A stretch of 64,000 nucleotides of DNA from Gammaproteobacteria bacterium (GCA_013289605.1 JABCZS010000002.1:65729-129728), one strand, 5' to 3'; counted from the stretch's first letter, positions 19,934-31,373 are shown. Made by a program: numbers and translations. Notes: generated by a model from the letters alone, not told the origin.

Positions 19934-20407
19934 TTATGATACCGGTAACAGTAAAGCCACTGCATAAGCCGCTATGCCTTCTTCACGACCCAAATAGCCC
20001 ATATTTTCTGTTGTGGTCGCTTTAATATTCACTAGGCTGCTCGCGAGATTCAAATCTTCTGCAATGTTTTCTTTCATTTGCGCTTTATAGGCTTTAATTC
20101 TAGGCATTTGCGCGACCAAGGTAATATCTACATTAGCGATACGCCATTGGGTTTGTAATAATTGGTAGACTCTGCGTACAAATTGCCGACTGTCCATGTC
20201 TTTATACTGCGGATCTGTCGGTGGAAAATGATCGCCTATATCCCCTAGCCCCGCTGCGCCTAACAAGGCATCACACAAGGCATGTAAAATCACATCGCCA
20301 TCGGAGTGCGCTTCTACTGCAAAATAATGTGCAATTTTTACGCCACCTAAAAAAATATGATCCCCCGTCATAAAACGGTGAGCATCAAATCCATGTCCTA
20401 TGCGCAT
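19934..20407 (-). CDS. ispF: 2-C-methyl-D-erythritol 2,4-cyclodiphosphate synthase IspF
   Basis: Cyclises CDP-ME 2-phosphate to MEcPP in the MEP isoprenoid pathway; trimeric with Zn. The N-terminus [12 protein letters not shown] holds the zinc ligands (D8, H10), [28 protein letters not shown] is the signature, and [25 protein letters not shown] ends the protein. Length 157 is normal. It starts three bases after the ispD stop; the ispDF pair is conserved and dxr lies in the same window. Confidence 0.97.
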   Translation of the reverse strand: MRIGHGFDAHRFMTGDHIFLGGVKIAHYFAVEAHSDGDVILHALCDALLGAAGLGDIGDHFPPTDPQYKDMDSRQFVRRVYQLLQTQWRIANVDITLVAQMPRIKAYKAQMKENIAEDLNLASSLVNIKATTTENMGYLGREEGIAAYAVALLLPVS

Positions 20408-20410
20408 AGT

Positions 20411-21112
20411 TTAGTCCTTATTTTCTAAATAAAAGGCGGCCGTCGCTAAATCTTCTGGCCAGGTAATTTTAATATTACTGTAATGGCCCTGTACCATTTT
20501 GGGATGATGGCCTAAATATTCTATGGCGCTCGCTTCATCCGTCAATACTTTATTATCGGCTTTGGCCTTAAGCAGCGCGCGGTAGAGTAATTCAAAACGA
20601 AAGAGTTGTGGGGTCAGTGCATGCCATAAGTGTTCGCGGGGCACAGTAGTCACGACCCGACCCTCATTATCCACTTGTTTTAAGGTATCACGCACTGGCA
20701 CCCCCCATAAGCCCCCCACGGGATCGCCTTTAAGCTGCGCCATTAATTCCATCACTTGTGCGGCCGTCATACACGGCCGCACCGCATCATGGACCAATAC
20801 CCAATCGGTAGGCTTAGCGCGATCTTTGATATGGCTTAACGCGTTACAGACCGATTCAAAGCGTAATACGCCCCCTTCTACCGTGAGTATTCTGGGATCA
20901 GTTATGGTAAGCGCGGACCAATAGGGATCTTCGGGATGAAGGGCGACTATGATTTGCTCAAAATCAGGTATTTGCGTTAATACAGCCAGGGTATGCGCTA
21001 AGATGGGCGTGCCCTGTAGGGGTAAATATTGTTTAGGGACTTTTAGTCCCATACGTAGGCCAAAACCTGCAGCAGGCACCACAGCCCAGATTCTGTCATG
21101 TTGCTTATTCAT
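20411..21112 (-). CDS. ispD: 2-C-methyl-D-erythritol 4-phosphate cytidylyltransferase IspD
   Basis: Couples MEP with CTP to CDP-ME in the MEP pathway. It has 233 residues with the nucleotide-binding AVVPAAGFGLRMGLKVPKQYLPL (R and K of the catalytic pair kept; the first R of the usual GRRM is L), VLVHDAVRPCMTAAQV and LTDEASAIEYLGHHPKMVQGHYSNIKITWPEDL. Its ATG overlaps the ftsB stop (ATGA). The ftsB-ispD pair is standard in gammaproteobacteria. Confidence 0.96.
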   Translation of the reverse strand: MNKQHDRIWAVVPAAGFGLRMGLKVPKQYLPLQGTPILAHTLAVLTQIPDFEQIIVALHPEDPYWSALTITDPRILTVEGGVLRFESVCNALSHIKDRAKPTDWVLVHDAVRPCMTAAQVMELMAQLKGDPVGGLWGVPVRDTLKQVDNEGRVVTTVPREHLWHALTPQLFRFELLYRALLKAKADNKVLTDEASAIEYLGHHPKMVQGHYSNIKITWPEDLATAAFYLENKD

Positions 21113-21387
21113 TCTACGACCTGATAAAAAGTCTCACCGTTTTTAATCATCCCTAATTCGGATCGCGCACGCTCTTCTACTGCGGCATGCCCCTGTTTTA
21201 AATCTAGGACTTCGGCATGCAGGCGGCTATTGCGCGTTTCAAGCTGAGCATTGTCCGCTTCCTGCAGGCTAATGGCTTGTTTTAATTGCCAAAATTGCCA
21301 TAGGCCGCTCTGGCCGGTCCACAATTCAATTTGGAGCGCAATCAGGCAGAGGGTCAGTATTAGCGTGAGCAGCCATTGAATGGGCAT
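21109..21387 (-). CDS. ftsB: cell division protein FtsB
   Basis: Bitopic divisome protein forming a coiled coil with FtsL and FtsQ at the septum. The 92 residues comprise a short cytoplasmic start, one membrane helix (LLTLILTLCLIALQIEL, about 5-22) and a leucine-rich coiled coil (LKQAISLQEADNAQLETRNSRLHAEVLDLKQGHAAVEERARSELGMI). They end in the FtsB-typical GMIKNGETFYQVVE. A GGTAT-type weak SD precedes the ATG. Upstream lies a 488-base gap with a large inverted repeat instead of eno directly. Confidence 0.94.
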   Translation of the reverse strand: MPIQWLLTLILTLCLIALQIELWTGQSGLWQFWQLKQAISLQEADNAQLETRNSRLHAEVLDLKQGHAAVEERARSELGMIKNGETFYQVVE

Positions 21388-21875
21388 AAATACCTAAATA
21401 TATCTAATTGATTTAAATAGTATTTTAACAACCCTTTGCGATTTTTACCACTTTATTTAATAAATAGTTACTTGACAAACCCTAATCCTTCTATTATTAC
21501 CTCACCTAACTAAATTATATTAACCCTTCTAAAGTATCATTATAACCTTTCCGGTCTATCATCCATGTAAAGGTTACGGTATCGTTGACGGATAGGGTTC
21601 TTTAGAACGTCATTCCGTTCTTTAGACCGTCATCCTTCTTTAAGACCGTCATCCCCGCGAACGCGGGGATCCAGGTGCCAAAAACCTACTCGTAACGATA
21701 GGGACTTTTTGAATCCAATCCATGCTAATTTATAGTTTTTTCGTAATCGCTATTGATCCTGGATCCCCGCGTTCGCGGGGATGACGGTCGAAGGATGACG
21801 GTCTAAAGAAGAATATCGGTCTAAAGAACGAAATGACAGTCTAAAGAATCATTTTCTTAGGGATGACGCAAGTCT
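21388..21875. other. 488-base gap between eno and ftsB with nested inverted repeats
   Basis: No ORF is convincing. The part nearest ftsB (21388-21480) is very A/T-rich and should hold its promoter. A plus-strand TTGACA (21472-21477) with TATTAC 17 bases on (21495-21500) points away from ftsB into the repeat. An 8-bp hairpin TAACCTTT/AAAGGTTA lies at 21543-21576. Most of the rest is the large inverted repeat at 21596-21851. Confidence 0.6.
21596..21851. repeat. large inverted repeat with GTCATCCCCGCG-type palindrome (dRS3-like)
   Basis: The left arm (about 21596-21675) and right arm (about 21758-21851) are inverted copies. Each arm holds a perfect palindrome CCCCGCGAACGCGGGG extending into ATCCAGG, plus two or three iterations of a TTCTTTAGACCGTCAT unit. 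The spacer (about 21676-21757) is unique and A/T-rich. Similar GTCATYCCCGCG...GCGGGRATCCAG elements are common as dispersed repeats in many proteobacteria (for example Neisseria dRS3). No transposase is inside, so it is either a non-autonomous element or two elements inserted head to head. Confidence 0.8.
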
Positions 21876-23165
<1,290 letters not shown>

Positions 23166-23177
23166 TTAATCCCGGTT

Positions 23178-23206
23178 ATGCTAAACAAATAGGGGGGAAA
23201 ACTCAA
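23178..23206 (-). promoter_or_regulatory. candidate promoter for eno
   Basis: On the minus strand, TTGAGT (23201-23206), 17 bases and TAGCAT (23178-23183), followed by AAAGGA and the eno ATG at 23147. The implied leader is about 24 nt. The -35 starts just after the stop of the upstream gene. Confidence 0.48.
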
Positions 23207-23212
23207 GCATTA

Positions 23213-24880
23213 CTACTGCCCAAAAGTAAAGGTATAAATCTCTAGCCCGGGCGCATTGGCGGTAAGTTCTAATACACTGTGGGCGGAAGTGGGTAATTCC
23301 ACTAAGGTATAGAGCCAATGATCACGCACTAAGACATGTCCTTTCACTACCCCATCGAGTGCAACGGTCACTTGAATTTCTTGCTGCATGGACGAGCCCA
23401 TCACTGCAAATACTTTTCCGGCATGAAATTTCATTTTAATCGCAGCGCCTGCTTCACTGCTCACAATTTTTTCTGGAAACACTTGCCAGGCACCTTGCAA
23501 GGCCCAATTATTTTCAACTATATTTTGCGGATATTGATAATGCTCAACCTGATCTTTGACTAAACTGTGGGGAACAGCAAAACTATCCGCGCGGGAGTAA
23601 CCCAAATAAGTCTCAGGAGTTTGAAATAAGCCTGCAGTTTCAGTGTTTACTGCGCTCAGTTCCCCCGCATGCAAACCTAATAAATAACGAATATTATTCT
23701 CAGTGATATCATAATCGCCTTCACCAAAGCGCTCGTACACCACTTTTCCCGTTTTATCAATTAAGTAATGCGCCGGCCAATAGCTGTTATGATAATTTTT
23801 CCAGGTTAAAAATTGATTATCCAGCGCAACCGGATAAGTGATGCCATATTTTTTCACCGCAGTTTCCACATTGTGTGGATCCCGCTCAAAATCAAACTCA
23901 GGGCTGTGCACCCCGATAACAGTAAAACCGTGATCATGGTATTTCTCATACCACGCATTCACATGCGGCAAGGTACGAATACAGTTAATACAGGAATACG
24001 CCCAAAAATCAATCAATACGACTTGTCCTAATACGTTTTCCAGGGTCAAACCGGGTGAATTGATCCAGTTGTTTAATCCCACCAATGCGGGTGCGGCATA
24101 GGGTATTTTTAGGCCTTTTTCGAGATGTAGTGGAATTGCAGGCGTATTGTCCGCTGGAATTGCCGCATCTTGAGTCATCTGCATTTGTGGGTTGCTGGCA
24201 TGACGCGTGAACGGGGTATTCATAGTATTACTCGCAATCATGGCCATCACACTGGCAATAATAATCAGCCCTAATAATTTACGTAATAAACCGGCATGGT
24301 CCCGAAAAAACGTCATTTTTTGCGTGACGGAGCGGCCCAATAAAGCAATGAGTAACATCGGCACCGCAGCACCTATGCCAAAAGCAAGTACGGTGATTAA
24401 GCTTCCCCAAGCGGTAGTTTGGCTCACGCTTTGGACAATAACAGCGGCTAAAATAGGCCCTGCGCACGGGGTCCAGACTAATCCCACTAAGGAGCCAAAT
24501 AAAAACCCACTCCAAAATCCACCTTTAGGGTTATTTAACACAGCCACATTGGCACCAAAGTTGGCTAAGCGTTCAAACACATGATTAAATCGCTCGGTCA
24601 AATAAGTAGACAATAGAATAAAGCCAAAACAGAGCAGCAAGATAAATGACATATCGCGTAAAACATTAAGATCAATACCAATAAGTCCGACTAATTGACG
24701 GGCAAATAAAGTAAATACCGCAAACACAACCACAAAGCCCACAATAATACCTATAGGGTGTCGCTTGCCGCCTGCAAGTGAGCCCGATAAAATAATGGGG
24801 AGTATGGGTAAAATACACGGCGAGATGATAAGCGCAAAGCCTTCTAAAAAGGCGAGCCCACTATTAATAATGACATCCAT
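23213..24880 (-). CDS. dipZ: DipZ-like membrane thiol-redox protein (CcdA/DsbD TM domain + thioredoxin + C-terminal domain)
   Basis: Three-part inner-membrane redox protein. Residues 1-215 form a CcdA/DsbD-like electron-transfer domain of six or more helices with paired cysteines in ISPCILPILP and VWTPCAGPILA. A thioredoxin/TlpA-like domain (about 270-400) follows, with active site CINC in DFWAYSCINCIRTLPH. The C-terminal beta-rich domain (about 405-555) matches the DipZ layout (LGYSRADSFAVP, GAWQVFPEKIVS, ending LEIYTFTFG). It should carry electrons from cytosolic thioredoxin to periplasmic substrates. The SD AGGAG is seven bases before ATG. It sits between kdsA and eno and is absent from that position in E. 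coli and Pseudomonas gene orders, suggesting an accessory insertion. Confidence 0.88.
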   Translation of the reverse strand: MDVIINSGLAFLEGFALIISPCILPILPIILSGSLAGGKRHPIGIIVGFVVVFAVFTLFARQLVGLIGIDLNVLRDMSFILLLCFGFILLSTYLTERFNHVFERLANFGANVAVLNNPKGGFWSGFLFGSLVGLVWTPCAGPILAAVIVQSVSQTTAWGSLITVLAFGIGAAVPMLLIALLGRSVTQKMTFFRDHAGLLRKLLGLIIIASVMAMIASNTMNTPFTRHASNPQMQMTQDAAIPADNTPAIPLHLEKGLKIPYAAPALVGLNNWINSPGLTLENVLGQVVLIDFWAYSCINCIRTLPHVNAWYEKYHDHGFTVIGVHSPEFDFERDPHNVETAVKKYGITYPVALDNQFLTWKNYHNSYWPAHYLIDKTGKVVYERFGEGDYDITENNIRYLLGLHAGELSAVNTETAGLFQTPETYLGYSRADSFAVPHSLVKDQVEHYQYPQNIVENNWALQGAWQVFPEKIVSSEAGAAIKMKFHAGKVFAVMGSSMQQEIQVTVALDGVVKGHVLVRDHWLYTLVELPTSAHSVLELTANAPGLEIYTFTFGQ

Positions 24881-24974
24881 GTATATGCTCCTACGACTCT
24901 CTGATCACTCTAGTCATATTAGCAAGACTTAAGGCTTTGCGCAGGCCTAGGCAAAGTGACCTGAGAAAAAAGAA

Positions 24975-27493
<2,519 letters not shown>

Positions 27494-27506
27494 TAAAGCT
27501 TTAGTG

Positions 27507-27776
27507 CTAACTGGGTTTGGGTGGTGTTAAAACAAGGGTTCTTACTTCCGGGTCTATAAATTTTAAATTGTCTTTGAGTTCGCTTTTACCTGTTTTATTC
27601 ATACATTTATCATAAGCGGTTAGAAACTCATTACTTGTCAGGGGTTCGCCTCGAGTGATCCTTCCGGCCAAGTCTTTACTCTCATCACTTCTCCAAGTAA
27701 AGCGAGAACGTTGATGGTCTTGAGCGATAAATTTCATCATTTCAATATAATGATTTTGCATGGTAGGCTTGCCCAC
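27507..27776 (-). pseudogene. 3' fragment of the Rab-like GTPase gene, out of frame
   Basis: This 89-codon stretch (starting MGKPTMQNHYIEMMKF) looks like a small gene. However, its frame stays open upstream through GIYPLLEAAVGAKAEEY right up to the 8-bp tandem duplication at 27853-27868 inside the end of the GTPase gene. Removing one copy of the duplication joins both parts into a single 414-residue frame. I therefore read it as the detached C-terminus of that protein. It is charged and helical (DESKDLAGRITRGEPLTSNEF) and of unknown fold. No good SD precedes its ATG. If translated at all it would need re-initiation or slippage. Confidence 0.72.
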
Positions 27777-27817
27777 TCCGTTCTTATATTCTTCCGCTTT
27801 CGCTCCTACAGCCGCTT

Positions 27818-28759
27818 CTAATAGAGGATAAATACCGGTTGCATTAATTGCATTTTTGAATTTTTGAATTTTACACCTTGGCTGGAATTCATATAATGCT
27901 TTAACATTAAATAGAGTTGAATGTATTGATTCTCGGGTAATGCACCCTGTTGTATTCTTTTTCCATTATCACTAAGCGTAAGCTTATGAATAAAAGTAGC
28001 CAGCGCACGACTGTGTACGCTTTTATTTCCCTGACTCTCTAAATAGGTATTGGCGAGCGTGTATAATTCTTGATAAGTAATTGATTTGGCCTTTACCTTA
28101 GCGTCTTCCGTATTTTTTTTCTTTTCATGGGCAACACATATGTGAGCTACTTTTGTAAAGAAAGTATCTTCAGTGCTGACTTCATTAGTGCTGGCATCTT
28201 CATTTGAGAAATGATCTACTTTGCTTGTTTGATTGGTCTGAATATCTACACAAGTATTATTTTTGCTGCTGGTGATATAGCAAGGGTAATTATTCTCTTC
28301 TGCATAGGTCTTCAATGCCTGAATTTTTCCAGGCTTAACATCTCTTGAGTCCGATTTTGTGCCTACCAGTATAATAGGAGGTCTTGTTTTCTCATCTGGA
28401 TACTGCGCAGTCACCATGTCCATCCAAGGCTTCATTGCATCTGCAATAGATTTTTCGTTAGTTAAATCCACTGCAATAATAAGTGCCTTTGCATCGATTA
28501 TATACGACCTTACAATACTCCGAAATCGTTCGTGACCTGCTGCACACCAAATCTGAAGCGTTACATTATTCTCATCTTGATTGTCTTGATTATGAGTAGT
28601 TCTCGTTTTCAAATTTAAATACTTTGGAAAATACTCAACGCCTATAGTGGGTTTGTATGTTGCAACGGGTTGCGTGTGCTTTCTCTCGGAAACGTTAGAT
28701 AAAGCTTTTTTTCCGCTCATTTCATCACCGAGCATCACGATTTTGAATTTTCCACCCAT
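27818..28759 (-). CDS. Rab-like small GTPase, putative effector; C-terminus altered by frameshift
   Basis: Eukaryote-like Ras/Rab fold at residues 4-175: P-loop GDEMSGKK (11-18), switch I YKPTIG (T38), G3 WCAAGHERF (71-79), G4 TKSD (134-137) and G5 ITSSKNN. The WxxAGxERF and YKxTIG patterns are Rab-like, not bacterial Era/MglA-like. Several key residues deviate: Ser/Thr after GK is K18, the Mg-binding Asp of DTAG is C72, and the catalytic Gln is H76. Binding may persist but hydrolysis is probably impaired. A helical region of about 130 residues follows. The current stop results from an 8-bp duplication; the ancestral protein had about 414 residues. Legionellales export Rab-like effectors by the Dot/Icm system, which makes a host-directed role plausible but unproven. 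Confidence 0.8.
   Translation of the reverse strand: MGGKFKIVMLGDEMSGKKALSNVSERKHTQPVATYKPTIGVEYFPKYLNLKTRTTHNQDNQDENNVTLQIWCAAGHERFRSIVRSYIIDAKALIIAVDLTNEKSIADAMKPWMDMVTAQYPDEKTRPPIILVGTKSDSRDVKPGKIQALKTYAEENNYPCYITSSKNNTCVDIQTNQTSKVDHFSNEDASTNEVSTEDTFFTKVAHICVAHEKKKNTEDAKVKAKSITYQELYTLANTYLESQGNKSVHSRALATFIHKLTLSDNGKRIQQGALPENQYIQLYLMLKHYMNSSQGVKFKNSKMQLMQPVFILY
27853..27868. repeat. 8-bp tandem duplication causing the frameshift
   Basis: TTTTTGAA is present twice in direct tandem (27853-27860 and 27861-27868). With both copies the GTPase frame stops at 27818. With one copy it runs on in frame to the stop at 27507. Such a two-copy, A/T-rich tract is a classic slippage site and could revert. 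Confidence 0.85.
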
Positions 28760-28958
28760 TTGCTATACCCCTTTTTCTTAATTAAGCTAATTCAAAGACT
28801 CATAAAGTATGCCGGATCAAGCTTAAGCCCCCCTTAAGGGTATTGCGCCTGCTGGGAAATATAATGTTAACTTTAAATACAATAGGTTAGGTGAAAATAT
28901 GGTAACTGCTCAATAAGTGAGGCATGAGCCCACAAATAGTCTGTAAAGGGCAGTGGCC

Positions 28959-29185
28959 GTAGGAGCGGAGCAATCGATAGGCTTTGCCCCCTTTGTAAAG
29001 GGGGTCGGACGCTTCGTCCGGGGGGATTTTAGCGATCTTAACATGCACAATGAATTTTAAATCTTAACCCCTACAAAATTTAAAACAGAGTATTGATGTA
29101 ATAACAGAGATCCAAAAATCCCCCCGGACGAAGCGTCCGACCCCCTTTACAAAGGGGGCAAGCCTATCGATCGCTCCGCTCCTAC
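28959..29185. repeat. inverted pair of the dispersed palindromic repeat family
   Basis: Two 72-bp arms (28959-29030 and 29114-29185) are near-perfect inverted copies separated by 83 bases. Each arm reads, outside to inside: GTAGGAGCGGAG, ATCGATAGGC, the CCCCCTTTGTAAAGGGGG palindrome, the GGACGCTTCGTCC palindrome and GGGGGATTTT. Only a few substitutions and one indel separate them. The same core is found at 591, 32871, 53001, 53084 and (degenerate) 61805. It resembles REP/MITE-type elements; no transposase is nearby. Confidence 0.85.
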
Positions 29186-29234
29186 AGTCAACCCCTTCGG
29201 CCTTAAAACTAAAATCCGTGGGGATCCCTCAGCT

Positions 29235-29279
29235 TTATAAAGGGGGCAAGCCTATCGATCACCCCGCTCTTACGGCCAC
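29235..29279. repeat. degenerate third copy of the repeat outer arm
   Basis: TATAAAGGGGGCAAGCCTATCGATC followed by CCGCTCTTACGGCCAC matches the outer half of the repeat arm ending at 29185. It also pairs with GTGGCCGTAGGAGCGG at 28953-28968. The central palindromes are lost. Confidence 0.6.
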
Positions 29280-29292
29280 CGTCCATAAGCGG

Positions 29293-29318
29293 GAGCACAA
29301 ACCATTATGTTTGTGCTC
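29293..29318. terminator. hairpin downstream of the secreted-protein gene
   Basis: A perfect 9-bp stem GAGCACAAA (29293-29301)/TTTGTGCTC (29310-29318) with an 8-base loop lies ten bases after the stop at 29328. There is no U-tract on the minus strand, so it is either a weak terminator or a 3'-end stabilising hairpin. Confidence 0.45.
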
Positions 29319-29327
29319 TCTGTATAT

Positions 29328-31373
29328 TTAAGGGGCTAGAGGCGCTGTAGAAGGAGCGGCTGAGGAAGGCGCGGTTGAGGCTTCGTTAGGCGATGCTGCT
29401 GAAGGCGCTGACTTCTCTTCAGGAGATTTAAAATGAGCCCCATAAGGATCAACTGTCACTCCGTCATAATGTCCACCAAACGAGAAGGGATTGTAAGGGT
29501 AGTGTTCCATTACCGCCCAAGCCGTGGACGCAGTACTGGGCACCGCATTTGCCCACCAACCAAAGGGGATAAAATAACGTTTGCTCGCATAAACCATACC
29601 CTGACTCGTAGTTTTATTCATGCCGGGTATGACTAATTGATCATACTTTTGGGTTTTAGTTTGCGGCACATCTTTCGCAAAAACTGCTGAATCAGGGTAA
29701 TAGTCTGTGCTCAGGTGTTTAAGTCCTTCTTTCATGTCAGTGATTACGCCCTGAAGTTCGGCGTGATGATCTTGATATTCATCATACATCGTCATCGCCC
29801 GCAACATGCCTATGGCGCCAAATGTCCATTCAGCAGACATGATCTCTTGTTTCTTACCTTCAGCTAACCCACTGTCGTCAAATCCAACCCCCATGATTGT
29901 GCCATTGGCGCGATAAACCCCCCATTTTTGCAGCTCGGTCCAAATCTTATACGTAGTCCCTGCGCCGGCATTGCCGTTATCTAAATAGGTGTCTAAAAAC
30001 TTAGGTCCTAGGGTTGCGATGGTCCAAGAGTTCGCATCCACCGCATTAATGGTGGCAGGATCCACATACCATTCTTGTGAGCGGCTAGGATCGTTTGCAT
30101 ACCCATGGGTATAAAACCGATTTTTGCTTTTATCCCAAGCGGTATTCATAAAAAAGGGTAATAAACCAGCCGTCTTTTTATAAGGAACGGAAGCCCGCTC
30201 CCGGCCATATAAAATTTCCCGGGTTAACGTGAGCCCTGCTTCATATTGGGCATCGGATCTTTGTTTTAAAGTCACGTCTAGGGCTTGTTCTAACATCAGC
30301 AATCCTGCCATCATCGAAGCATTATTTTCAATCGCAACTTCATAAGGATTAGTGACTGCCCCCGAATTACCTAAAGTCCCTTTAGGCGCATAATATAAGC
30401 CCCCAATCTCAGCTTGCAACAAACCTATGGCATGCAATACCCCGACTGCATTTTTTAAAGTCGCATCTTGGAATTTTACTTCACTCAAAGGGGCATTAGG
30501 ATTTTGCTGAATGTAGCGCAAATAATCGGTTTGCAAGGGCCCGATTAAATGTGCCCAAGCATTTTCACCGGTGATGCCTTTCCAATCTTGCCAAGTGACA
30601 TCGCCTTTAGGCCAATCGGTCACAGTCGTTTCTACATATTTATTTAAAACTTTATTATTGTCCATTAACGCAAAGGGATCTTTAAGCTGCCAAGAAGTCG
30701 GCACCATACGGAAGGTGTAAGCTTCACTGGGATCTTTGATGATAAAGCCATTATAACAAGGGATATTTGAAGATGAACACGGTGCTTTATCCACGCCTTC
30801 CCCGCCAGTCACGGCACGGTTTTGTCCAGGAAAACCATTGGGTTCATTACTAAAAGCCCCGTTAATCATGTATTGAGTTTGTTTATCTGCAATCGTAATA
30901 TAATTGGGTTTATTTTCTTTTGCTCCATATAAAGCGACTGCAATTTGCCACGCCGCCATATCATAAATCACCGCACCGTGGGTCATGTTTAAGCGCTCAA
31001 GCTGTAAGGCATAACCTTCATCCGGGTAACCTAATACCGCAGCGGCGTCATTCCAATAATTGGTCACATGACAATCATTTTTAACCCCATCACCGTTATC
31101 ATCAATTTCACAGACATAATCTGCAAAATAATCTGGCGCTACGGCATAGGAAAGTGCCGTGGCATAACTCTTAGATCCACCGGTGGTCGCAATATAGCTT
31201 AAACTTTTGCCTTTAGGTTTTTCCGTGACATTCACCGCCGCATCCACCATAAAATAGATAAGACGATGATGATCAAGGGGTGGTGGTTCTGTATCTGCAA
31301 TACTATTGCCAATGACAAATATTGTGCCTAGGGCAAGCATAGAGCCTAAGGCTATTTTTTTTCTTGTAAACAT
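29328..31373 (-). CDS. large secreted protein of unknown function
   Basis: Not recognised with confidence. From the ATG at 31373 (AGG seven bases upstream; the ATG at 31385 has no SD) it has 681 residues. It begins with a signal peptide (MFTRKKIALGSMLALGTIFVIGNSIA), then a long globular region and a C-terminal Ser/Ala/Pro-rich tail (about 645-681). An EF-hand-like acidic stretch EIDDNGDGVKND lies near residue 92. Repeated helix-like blocks (VIYDMAAWQIAVALYG, SMMAGLLMLEQALDVTL, NAVDANSWTIATLGPKFLDTYL, MSAEWTFGAIGMLRAMTMY) recall alpha/alpha-barrel enzymes acting on carbohydrates. That resemblance is an impression, not a family call. It lies between tilS and the GTPase gene, an accessory position. 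Confidence 0.7.
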   Translation of the reverse strand: MFTRKKIALGSMLALGTIFVIGNSIADTEPPPLDHHRLIYFMVDAAVNVTEKPKGKSLSYIATTGGSKSYATALSYAVAPDYFADYVCEIDDNGDGVKNDCHVTNYWNDAAAVLGYPDEGYALQLERLNMTHGAVIYDMAAWQIAVALYGAKENKPNYITIADKQTQYMINGAFSNEPNGFPGQNRAVTGGEGVDKAPCSSSNIPCYNGFIIKDPSEAYTFRMVPTSWQLKDPFALMDNNKVLNKYVETTVTDWPKGDVTWQDWKGITGENAWAHLIGPLQTDYLRYIQQNPNAPLSEVKFQDATLKNAVGVLHAIGLLQAEIGGLYYAPKGTLGNSGAVTNPYEVAIENNASMMAGLLMLEQALDVTLKQRSDAQYEAGLTLTREILYGRERASVPYKKTAGLLPFFMNTAWDKSKNRFYTHGYANDPSRSQEWYVDPATINAVDANSWTIATLGPKFLDTYLDNGNAGAGTTYKIWTELQKWGVYRANGTIMGVGFDDSGLAEGKKQEIMSAEWTFGAIGMLRAMTMYDEYQDHHAELQGVITDMKEGLKHLSTDYYPDSAVFAKDVPQTKTQKYDQLVIPGMNKTTSQGMVYASKRYFIPFGWWANAVPSTASTAWAVMEHYPYNPFSFGGHYDGVTVDPYGAHFKSPEEKSAPSAASPNEASTAPSSAAPSTAPLAP

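Larger units (their letters stand above)
28760..29327. other. 568-base gap with clustered palindromic repeats
   Basis: No ORF is convincing. The part next to the GTPase gene (28760-28900) is A/T-rich with a 10-bp palindrome CTTAATTAAG (28777-28786) and an AAAAGGGG SD-like tract. The rest is filled with the inverted repeat pair at 28959-29185, a third degenerate copy at 29235-29279 and the hairpin at 29293-29318. Confidence 0.6.

Noticed and set aside
21596..21851. Regularly iterated units that could suggest a CRISPR array
   Set aside because: The units are short, adjacent rather than separated by unique 30-40 base spacers, and arranged as an inverted repeat; no cas genes are present.
24935..24956. 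CTTTGC/GCAAAG hairpin downstream of kdsA as a terminator
   Set aside because: Only a 6-bp stem with a 10-base loop and no T-run on the minus strand.
27507..27776. Independent small gene of 89 codons
   Set aside because: The frame extends upstream to the 8-bp duplication and joins the GTPase gene when one copy is removed; better read as a detached 3' end.
28777..28786. CTTAATTAAG palindrome upstream of the Rab-like GTPase gene, reminiscent of PmrA-box half-sites that precede some Legionella effectors
   Set aside because: It lies only about 20 bases before the ATG, inside the expected leader, lacks a proper tandem repeat and is a likely chance event in A/T-rich DNA.
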